NCBI GenBank assembly: GCA_021732945.1
Contig: JAKFWB010000101.1
Span: forward strand, 1-5,061
Origin: Porphyrobacter sp.
Lineage (GTDB): Bacteria; Pseudomonadota; Alphaproteobacteria; Sphingomonadales; Sphingomonadaceae
Length of the DNA stretch: 5,061 nucleotides
Direction of reading: 5' to 3'
Positions 1-5,061 of the stretch are shown piece after piece (the stretch's first letter is position 1; each line of letters opens with the position of its first letter). The notes under the pieces are model-generated. The model searched no databases. It was not told the origin of the DNA and saw only the letters and a list, made by a program, of their open reading frames with translations. The position numbers and the translations under genes are program-made.

Positions 1-2784
1 GTACAGCCAGAACTGGTTACCTGTGGAGGCGCGCCGGATCAGCTGGCTGAGCGGTTCGGTCACCCGCTCCAGCTCGTCCGCAGTGGGCGGATTGGCGGCA
101 AGATCCTTGGCGATGCGATCTGCCTCGGCAAAGAACACAGGCACGAATTCCGGCTCCAGCTGAGCCAATGCGGTGATCCGCCCACCACTCGCCAAATCGG
201 CGGGCCAATTGGAAAACACCTGCGGCGAGTAGCTCGCACCAGCACGTTCCCGCAATGCTTCGAGCAGGCGGTTGTTGAACAGCTGCGTGAGGATTTCCAG
301 CTGGCGGCTTTCGCGCAAAGACCCAACCCCGCCCCCACTGGGCCAGGCGACCACAGCTGCGGCCTGATTGGCATCGCCGCGATGGCGCACCACCGCAGGC
401 TGATCGGAACCGACCGCAAACCCAGGCACGCGCGCCGCCACTTCAGGGGCAATCGGGTCCCGCGCGGCCAGCCCGCCGAAGGTCAGGCGCAATTGTTCGA
501 TGACCGCGGCCTGATCGAACTCGCCGAACACAAGCACCTCGATCGGGCCCTGCCGCAGCAGCGGTTCCCACACCGCCCGGAAGCCTTCGGGCGTCACCGC
601 CTTGAGCGCCGCCGGATCGGGCGTGGCAAAGCGCTGATCGCCGCCTGACGCGAGATATTCCAAATCGCGGTTGAGTATCCCGCCGGGGCTGGTCGAATAG
701 GTGTTATAGGCCAATTCTGCCGCGGCCTTGGCGCGGATCACCGGATCCTTGTCCCAGCGCGGCATGCCCAGCTTGGCGGCGAACAGGTAAAGCTGATCGG
801 CGACATCTTCCGAACGCGTCTGGGCGGTCAGCGTAAAGACGGCATCATCGATCGAAAAATCAAAGCCGAGCTTGCGGCCCGATGCCAGGCGGTCAATTTC
901 GTTCTGGCCCAATTCGCCAATGCCCGAACCAACCAGCGCCGATTCACCCATGGCGGCATAGACTGCGCTGTCCTTGTCAAACGCGCGGTAACCGGTGCCA
1001 AACCGGACCCGCACCGTCACCCGGCCCGGCTCGGCATCATTGGCCCACACCAGCGCCTTAACGCCATTGGCGAAATCGACCTGTTCGATCTGGAGCACGC
1101 CGAGCGGGCGCTGAGCGGTGATCGTGCCCGGCGTGCCGAGCGGGGGCAGATCATCGAACGAGATGGTTTGCGCTGCCAGCCGCGCGGAGCCATCAACCTT
1201 GGCTTCGCTCGCCAAGGCCAGCCGCAGCGACGCCGCATCGGCCTCCCCTTCCGTCGGCGTGACATAGACAGAGCGCGTGACAGTGCCTGCAAACAGGCCC
1301 TGCGTGCGCGCCAGCACTTCCTGCGGGTTGAGCCGCGACTTCATGCCCCGGAACACGTCCAGCACCACCTTAGGCGACGCGACCGTTTCGCGGATATCGA
1401 CAGCGTTGATCAGGTTATTGGCCAAGTCCGAGCCGGATTGCACGGTTTCCTGTTCAACCTCGTTGGCGAACACCACGTCGAATTCGGCAACCTCGCGGTC
1501 AATTTCTTCCTGCGTGGGCGGATTGGTGAGCGCATCGGCGATCACACTTCGCACATCGGCCAGCGCCGCCTGCCAGTCTTCGGTCAATGGCGCGAAGGTG
1601 ACGAAGGTCGCATCGGTTGAGCGCGAGACATCATCCTGCTGGACCTGCGCATAAAGAAAGCTGCCGCCGCCGCGTGCGCGCGATTCCAGCCGACGATTGA
1701 TGATCGCCTGCGCCACAGCATCCAGCAGCAGGCCCTCATTATACAGGATGGTATCCTCCACCGTGCGCCATGGGCGCATGATCGCATAGGTCAGGCTACG
1801 CGGCAGATCGTGTTCGACCCCGACCGCCAGCTCGCCAATCGGAGCGGCGGCTTGCGCATCAGCGGGCGGCGCATCAGCAGGCGGCAGGGGATCGCCGAAA
1901 TCGGGCGCAACGCCGGGGGTGCCGGTGCCCTGCCAATCGCCGAACCATTGCTCCACCAGCCCGGCCAGGACCATCGGATCGGCATCGCCCGCGACCACGA
2001 TCACGGTGTTTTCCGGGCGATACCAGCGATCATAGAACGCCTTGACCGCTGTTCCGCTGGCGGCCTTCAGAGTTTCATCAGTGCCGATTGGATTGCGCAC
2101 CGACAGCCGCTGCCCGGCAAAGAAGGTCTGCCGGGTAAGGTCTGCCATGCGCAGGCCCGCGCCGCCGCGTTCGCGCTTTTCCGCCAGCACAATCGGGCGT
2201 TCAGCGCCGACATTGGCATCGTTCAACACCGGCTCGCGGATCATGCCCGACAGCAATTTGAAGCTCTCGACCAGCTTGGCATCGTCGATATTGGGAATGT
2301 CGAGCTTGTAAGCAGTGTGCGTCGGGCTGGTTTCGGCATTGGCATCGCTGCCGAAGGTCGCTCCCAGCCGCTGCCATGCCGAAATCGCCTCGGCCTGCCA
2401 GAGATATTTGCTTTCGCGGAACAACAGGTGCTCCAAAAGGTGGGCATAGCCCTGTTCGCTATCCTCTTCGTGCAGCGATCCGGCATCAATCCGCACCCGG
2501 ATCGACACCTGACGCGGCGGCACCCCGTTGCGGCGCACGGCATAGCGCAGGCCGTTCTTCATCTCGCCGAACAGCCACTTGTCATCAACCGGAACGTCAG
2601 AGCCGCGATAGAGCCACGGCGCTTCGCCATTGGTTTGCAAGGCTTGCGGCGCAGGCACCGGCGGCACGGCGGGCGCTTCGGCCACAGGGTTGGGCGCAAT
2701 CTGCTGCGCCAGAACCGGCTGAAGCAGCACAGCAGGCGCGAACAGAAGGACGAAGGTGCGGCTTGCACAGGAGAACAGCGTCAT
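1..2784 (-). CDS. Secreted two-repeat M16 (pitrilysin/PqqL-like) zinc metallopeptidase, 3' end cut by window edge
   Basis: The minus-strand frame is open for 928 codons from ATG 2784-2782 to base 1 with no stop, so the C-terminus lies outside the window. Residues 1-26 read as a Sec signal peptide: one Arg (R9), a hydrophobic core (FVLLFAPAVLL), and a likely cut after PVLA26. A Pro/Ala-rich linker follows (about 30-50). The first M16 domain carries the inverted zinc motif HLLEH (H115, E118, H119), and E195 fits as third ligand (HxxEH-75-E), with a second conserved Glu at E202. An M16_C-type domain starts near 249 (FYDRWYRPENTVIVVAGDAD). The second repeat begins near 555. It has no HxxEH where one would sit (YAAMGESALVG, from 609), as is usual for these clam-shell enzymes with one active site. 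LRERAGASYS (844-853) matches the conserved Arg/Tyr region of the last domain. PqqL and FusC are similar in length and location, but the substrate cannot be told. In-frame GTG codons at 2850 and 2841 and TTG at 2790 are possible starts; ATG 2784 gives the best signal peptide. Confidence 0.93.
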   Translation of the reverse strand, partial: MTLFSCASRTFVLLFAPAVLLQPVLAQQIAPNPVAEAPAVPPVPAPQALQTNGEAPWLYRGSDVPVDDKWLFGEMKNGLRYAVRRNGVPPRQVSIRVRIDAGSLHEEDSEQGYAHLLEHLLFRESKYLWQAEAISAWQRLGATFGSDANAETSPTHTAYKLDIPNIDDAKLVESFKLLSGMIREPVLNDANVGAERPIVLAEKRERGGAGLRMADLTRQTFFAGQRLSVRNPIGTDETLKAASGTAVKAFYDRWYRPENTVIVVAGDADPMVLAGLVEQWFGDWQGTGTPGVAPDFGDPLPPADAPPADAQAAAPIGELAVGVEHDLPRSLTYAIMRPWRTVEDTILYNEGLLLDAVAQAIINRRLESRARGGGSFLYAQVQQDDVSRSTDATFVTFAPLTEDWQAALADVRSVIADALTNPPTQEEIDREVAEFDVVFANEVEQETVQSGSDLANNLINAVDIRETVASPKVVLDVFRGMKSRLNPQEVLARTQGLFAGTVTRSVYVTPTEGEADAASLRLALASEAKVDGSARLAAQTISFDDLPPLGTPGTITAQRPLGVLQIEQVDFANGVKALVWANDAEPGRVTVRVRFGTGYRAFDKDSAVYAAMGESALVGSGIGELGQNEIDRLASGRKLGFDFSIDDAVFTLTAQTRSEDVADQLYLFAAKLGMPRWDKDPVIRAKAAAELAYNTYSTSPGGILNRDLEYLASGGDQRFATPDPAALKAVTPEGFRAVWEPLLRQGPIEVLVFGEFDQAAVIEQLRLTFGGLAARDPIAPEVAARVPGFAVGSDQPAVVRHRGDANQAAAVVAWPSGGGVGSLRESRQLEILTQLFNNRLLEALRERAGASYSPQVFSNWPADLASGGRITALAQLEPEFVPVFFAEADRIAKDLAANPPTADELERVTEPLSQLIRRASTGNQFWLY

Positions 2785-2791
2785 AGCCAAG

Positions 2792-2797
2792 GTTATA
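2792..2797 (-). promoter_or_regulatory. Candidate -10 element of the M16 peptidase gene
   Basis: Read on the minus strand, TATAAC (2797 to 2792) matches the TATAAT consensus at five of six positions and lies seven bases before the ATG at 2784. A start of transcription at the usual distance would fall at or within a base of the start codon. No convincing -35 hexamer is found 16-18 bases upstream (TATCGC at 17). No Shine-Dalgarno is visible before the ATG, which fits a leaderless message. This rests on short motifs only. Confidence 0.3.
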
Positions 2798-2828
2798 GGC
2801 CAGCAAAGTATGAAGCGATAGTGAATGC

Positions 2829-2857
2829 TTGCGGGCAGCACCCGGCGCACCTAGATT
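2829..2857 (+). promoter_or_regulatory. Candidate -35/-10 promoter of the nfu-led cluster
   Basis: TTGCGG (2829-2834) and TAGATT (2852-2857) are separated by exactly 17 bases. They keep the TTG of the -35 consensus and four of six -10 positions. The -10 ends six bases before ATG 2864, so transcription would start at about the start codon. The match is modest, but the spacing is ideal and this is the only place for a promoter between the divergent genes, whose coding regions are 79 bp apart. Confidence 0.33.
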
Positions 2858-2863
2858 GAGGCT

Positions 2864-3442
2864 ATGTTCATAGAAACCGAAACCACACCCAATCCCGCCG
2901 CTCTCAAATTCCTGCCCGGTCAGGCCGTGATGGATGTCGGCACCCGCGAGTTCGCCTCGCCGGAGGCCGCCGAAGCGAGCCCGCTGGCGCAGGCGATCTT
3001 TGATAGCGGCGAGGTGGTGAACGTGTTTTTCGGCGCAGACTTCGTCAGCGTCACTGCGGCACCCGGTGCGGACTGGAGTGCGCTGAAACCGCAGGTCATC
3101 GCGATCCTGCTCGATCACTTTGTCTCTGAAGCGCCGTTGTTTGCCAGCGGCACCGCGGCAGGCATCACTGTGCCGCCAGAGGATAAAGCGGTGGTGGAAG
3201 AGCGGCCTGAGGATGCCGAAGTGATCGCGGCCATCAACGAATTGCTCGAAACCCGTGTACGCCCGGCCGTGGCGGGTGACGGCGGCGATATCGCCTATCG
3301 CGGCTTTCGCGACGGAGTGGTCTATCTCACCTTGCAAGGATCATGCGCAGGCTGCCCGTCGAGCACGGCGACGCTGAAGCACGGGATCGAAAGCTTGCTG
3401 AAACATTACGTCCCCGAGGTGACCGAGGTGCGGGCCGCGTGA
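2864..3442 (+). CDS. NifU family Fe-S cluster scaffold/carrier protein (Nfu type)
   Basis: This 192-residue protein has the two-domain layout of mitochondrial/alphaproteobacterial Nfu. The N-terminal Nfu domain (about 1-88) opens with the typical [19 protein letters not shown] and includes [27 protein letters not shown] sequence around 39-61. After an acidic linker (about 100-117), the NifU C-terminal domain (about 118-190) contains [12 protein letters not shown] and the cluster-binding CxxC pair C161-A-G-C164 in [11 protein letters not shown]. In this family two subunits share a 4Fe-4S cluster through the CxxC pairs and pass it to apo-enzymes in the cytoplasm. Length is normal and both cysteines are present. 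The start ATG 2864 agrees with the family N-terminus. GAGG at 2858-2861 is only two bases from the ATG, too close for a normal ribosome site. It diverges from the M16 gene and is followed at once by the nitroreductase gene. No nif genes are nearby, so a general Fe-S repair or transfer role is likelier than nitrogen fixation. Confidence 0.94.
   Translation: MFIETETTPNPAALKFLPGQAVMDVGTREFASPEAAEASPLAQAIFDSGEVVNVFFGADFVSVTAAPGADWSALKPQVIAILLDHFVSEAPLFASGTAAGITVPPEDKAVVEERPEDAEVIAAINELLETRVRPAVAGDGGDIAYRGFRDGVVYLTLQGSCAGCPSSTATLKHGIESLLKHYVPEVTEVRAA
3425..3430 (+). promoter_or_regulatory. Shine-Dalgarno-like GAGGTG that bears on the nitroreductase start
   Basis: GAGGTG lies inside the last codons of nfu. 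It is eight bases from a GTG at 3439-3441 but fourteen from ATG 3445, so spacing favours GTG 3439, which would overlap the nfu stop as GTGA. A second GAGGTG copy sits nine bases upstream (3416-3421). Both copies also encode Glu-Val in nfu (EVTEV), so the match could be coincidental. Confidence 0.4.
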
Positions 3443-3444
3443 CC

Positions 3445-4047
3445 ATGCAATTCCATGATCATGTGCTGAGTGATGCGGCGCTTGCCCAATTGTTCAACGA
3501 AGCGCGCAGTTACAACGGCTGGCTCGACAAGCCGGTGTCTGACGAGCAGCTCCACGCGGTCTGGGACCTTATGAAAATGGCCCCAACCTCGGCCAACATG
3601 CAGCCCGTGCGGATCGTGTGGGTCAAATCGCCGGAAGCCAAAACGAAATTGGTGGAATGTGCGTCTGATGGCAACCAGCAGAAGATCGCCGCCGCGCCGG
3701 TCACCGCCGTGATCGGCTATGACATCGATTTTCACGAGGAACTGCCGTGGCTGTTCCCGCACACCGACGCCAAAAGCTGGTTCGATGGCGACGAAGCTGG
3801 CCGCAAGGAAGGCGCATTTCGCAATTCATCCTTGCAGGGTGCTTACCTGATGCTCGCCGCGCGTGCGCTGGGGCTGGATTGCGGGCCGATGTCTGGGTTT
3901 GATACTGATGCTGTGAACGCGGCCTTCTTTGCCGATGAGCCGCGCCACCGGGTCAATTTCATCTGCTCGGTCGGCTATGGCGATCCTGCCAGCATCTTCC
4001 CGCGCAGCCCCCGCCCAGAATTTGCGACCTTCAATCGCATCGCCTGA
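3445..4047 (+). CDS. RutE/HadB-type FMN nitroreductase (malonic semialdehyde reductase family)
   Basis: This 200-residue cytoplasmic flavoprotein resembles E. coli RutE (196 residues) along its whole length as I recall that sequence. Shared blocks are ARSYNGW (20-26, RutE ARTHNGW), [16 protein letters not shown] (43-58), [10 protein letters not shown] (84-93), [14 protein letters not shown] (100-113), [11 protein letters not shown] (125-135) and [13 protein letters not shown] (141-153). Family members bind FMN and use NAD(P)H. RutE is assigned to reduction of malonic semialdehyde to 3-hydroxypropionate in the Rut uracil-degradation pathway. No other rut gene is visible here, so the substrate is unproven and a more general nitro/quinone or aldehyde reductase role is possible. 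ATG 3445 begins two bases after the nfu stop. An in-frame GTG at 3439 adds two residues, overlaps that stop as GTGA, and is better spaced from GAGGTG 3425-3430. Either start suggests translation coupled to nfu. Confidence 0.9.
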   Translation: MQFHDHVLSDAALAQLFNEARSYNGWLDKPVSDEQLHAVWDLMKMAPTSANMQPVRIVWVKSPEAKTKLVECASDGNQQKIAAAPVTAVIGYDIDFHEELPWLFPHTDAKSWFDGDEAGRKEGAFRNSSLQGAYLMLAARALGLDCGPMSGFDTDAVNAAFFADEPRHRVNFICSVGYGDPASIFPRSPRPEFATFNRIA

Positions 4048-4104
4048 GCCGCATCGCATCCACCGCTTGCGCACCGGGTCAGCCTGAGGCATCGGCCGTG
4101 CGTC
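4048..4104 (+). other. 57-bp spacer before tsaB, no clear signal
   Basis: This GC-rich gap separates the nitroreductase stop from the tsaB start. I see no hairpin followed by a T run and no convincing promoter. TGAGG at 4085-4089 is fifteen bases from ATG 4105, rather far for a ribosome site. Read-through transcription into tsaB is therefore plausible. Confidence 0.45.
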
Positions 4105-4734
4105 ATGCGCACGCTCGCCATCGAGACCGCCTCCGAGGCTTGCAGCATCGCCCTGTTCGAGGGCGACAGGCTGATCGCGCATGATCACCGCCAACTGGGG
4201 CGCGGCCATGCCGAAGCGCTGGTGCCGATGATCGCGGCCCTGCCTGACCGGGGCCGCGCCGCGCGGTTACTGGTTTCGCTGGGCCCGGGCAGCTTCACCG
4301 GGGTCCGGATCGGACTGGCGACAGCACGCGCGCTTGGCTTTGCTTGGGGGGCCGAAGTGCTGGGTTATCCCACATTGGCGCTGGTGGCGGCTCGGGCCGC
4401 AGCGGAACATCCCGGCAGCGCAGTAACCGTTTGCATGAATGGCGGGCATGGCGAATGGTTCGTGCAGGATTTCATCAATGGCCAACCGAACGGCGCGGTG
4501 CGCTCGCTCAGCCCGCAGGCGGCGGTTGATGGCGGGGCTCAAGCGGTCATTGTGGGCAACCGCGCGGCGGCGTTTGCTGCCACGCTCAACTCTGGTTCGC
4601 AACTGGTGATGGATTTGCATCCCGATGCGCGCGCGGTGGGTCTGATATCCTCGGCGCTGCTCAACCATGATCTTGCACCGATCTATGGCCGCGGAGCCGA
4701 TGCCACCCCGATGGCGGAGCGGCATCCGGCATGA
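4105..4734 (+). CDS. tsaB: TsaB, tRNA t6A37 threonylcarbamoyltransferase complex dimerization subunit
   Basis: This 209-residue protein carries the YeaZ/TsaB signature. The N-terminal ASKHA strand is LAIETASEACSIALFEGD (4-21), then RGHAEALVPMI (33-43), and the diagnostic GPGSFTGVRIGLATARALG (60-78). The family partners TsaD (and TsaE) in bacteria to transfer the threonylcarbamoyl group from TC-AMP, made by TsaC/TsaC2, onto A37 of ANN-decoding tRNAs. TsaB itself is a non-catalytic paralogue of TsaD that supports the complex. The protein is slightly shorter than E. coli TsaB (231), with a less conserved C-terminal half, as is common in alphaproteobacteria. ATG 4105 gives the family's usual N-terminus; the nearby GTG at 4098 is out of frame. 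Its stop overlaps the start of the rimI-like gene by four bases (ATGA), the common tsaB-rimI pairing. tsaD is not in the window. Confidence 0.95.
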   Translation: MRTLAIETASEACSIALFEGDRLIAHDHRQLGRGHAEALVPMIAALPDRGRAARLLVSLGPGSFTGVRIGLATARALGFAWGAEVLGYPTLALVAARAAAEHPGSAVTVCMNGGHGEWFVQDFINGQPNGAVRSLSPQAAVDGGAQAVIVGNRAAAFAATLNSGSQLVMDLHPDARAVGLISSALLNHDLAPIYGRGADATPMAERHPA

Positions 4735-5061
4735 GCCCTTCACCCGCTTTGGTCGACCGGATCATGGCGGTGATGGAGGCCGCGTTCGATCCCGCCTTTG
4801 GTGAGGCGTGGAACCGTCGGCAAGTCACCGAGGCGCTCACCATGCCGAATACGCATGCATTGGTGATTGATGCTGATGGAAACTTGATTGCTCCTGATGC
4901 GGCGCAAGGCCCCAATCCGGCAGGCTTCGTGCTGACCCGCCATGTTCTGGATGAGGAAGAATTGCTGTTGATCGCGGTGCTCCCCGGCTCACGGCGTCGC
5001 GGGGTGGGCGCGGCTTTGATCGATCATTTCTTCGCTGCCGCAAAGGCGCGCGGGATCACCC
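4731..5061 (+). CDS. rimI: RimI-like GNAT N-acetyltransferase (ribosomal protein S18 alanine acetyltransferase family), 3' end cut by window edge
   Basis: The first 110 residues are present. The protein begins MSPSPALVDRIMAVMEAAFD, followed by FGEAWNRRQVTEALTMPN (23-40), which fits the RimI segment containing the W-x-x-x-x-x-x-x-L pattern. Strand AGFVLTRHVLDEEELLLIAV (64-83) leads into the acetyl-CoA pyrophosphate loop R88-R-R-G91-V-G93-A-A-L. The window ends at KARGIT, just before the region that holds the catalytic Glu and Tyr of E. coli RimI, so the active site cannot be checked. A stretch rich in Pro/Ala/Asn (about 51-63) looks like a longer loop between two strands than in E. coli RimI. 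Assignment as RimI rather than another GNAT leans on the four-base overlap with tsaB, a widespread gene pair. In E. coli RimI acetylates the N-terminal alanine of S18; the substrate here is inferred. Confidence 0.85.
   Translation, partial: MSPSPALVDRIMAVMEAAFDPAFGEAWNRRQVTEALTMPNTHALVIDADGNLIAPDAAQGPNPAGFVLTRHVLDEEELLLIAVLPGSRRRGVGAALIDHFFAAAKARGIT

Noticed and set aside
549..1140. Possible inactivating change: no HxxEH motif in the second repeat of the M16 peptidase
   Set aside because: Loss of the zinc motif in the second repeat is normal for two-repeat M16 enzymes; the first repeat keeps all ligands.
1810..2859. A 349-codon plus-strand open frame opposite the 5' part of the M16 peptidase gene
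   Set aside because: It is antisense to a well-supported gene with signal peptide and HxxEH motif. Its product is rich in Arg, His and Gln with no recognisable domain, as expected for a shadow frame in high-GC DNA.
2597..3337. A 246-codon minus-strand open frame spanning the nfu gene and the intergenic region
   Set aside because: It runs antisense to nfu and overlaps the M16 gene start in another frame. No family resemblance is seen, while the sense frames are both clear.
3343..3444. An upstream in-frame ATG (3343) that would extend the nitroreductase by 34 residues
   Set aside because: The extension lies wholly inside nfu in another frame, is Arg-rich, and is absent from the RutE family as I recall it.
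4267..4743. A 158-codon minus-strand open frame opposite tsaB
   Set aside because: It is antisense to the TsaB signature motif region and gives an Arg/His-rich product without domains.
1..5061. tRNA/rRNA genes, CRISPR repeats, insertion sequences, terminators with T runs
   Set aside because: None was recognised on either strand. Nearly all of the window is accounted for by five coding regions with uniform codon use.

Overview
The window looks like ordinary chromosomal housekeeping DNA from an alphaproteobacterium, most probably a member of the Sphingomonadales (Sphingomonas/Erythrobacter/Novosphingobium-like). The basis is high GC with strong G/C preference at third codon positions, an Nfu-type NifU protein with the eukaryote-like N-terminal domain, and the gene order nfu – RutE-like nitroreductase – tsaB – rimI, which I recall from that group. 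The assignment rests on reading proteins by eye, not on a database search.

Layout. Positions 1-2784 (minus strand) hold one very long gene, cut at its C-terminal end by the window edge, for a secreted two-repeat M16 (pitrilysin/PqqL-like) zinc metallopeptidase. It stays open for 928 codons. A 79-bp intergenic region (2785-2863) separates it from a divergent plus-strand cluster: an Nfu-type Fe-S scaffold/carrier protein (2864-3442), a RutE/HadB-type flavin nitroreductase annotated as malonic semialdehyde reductase family (3445-4047, or from GTG 3439), tsaB (4105-4734), and the first 110 codons of a RimI-like GNAT acetyltransferase (4731-5061, cut by the edge).

How the genes relate. tsaB and the rimI-like gene overlap by 4 bases (ATGA) and are probably translationally coupled. 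TsaB belongs to the t6A37 tRNA-modification machinery, and RimI acetylates ribosomal protein S18 in E. coli. Nfu delivers Fe-S clusters to client enzymes. The nitroreductase start is packed against the nfu stop. The four plus-strand genes are plausibly one transcription unit, with a 57-bp gap before tsaB that shows no clear terminator. The M16 peptidase is exported and functionally separate.

No RNA gene, mobile element, CRISPR array or clear terminator was seen. The least ordinary signal is in the divergent intergenic region: each gene has a -10-like hexamer only 6-7 bases from its ATG and no well-spaced Shine-Dalgarno, so both may be transcribed as leaderless mRNAs. I do not see a previously undescribed system here.
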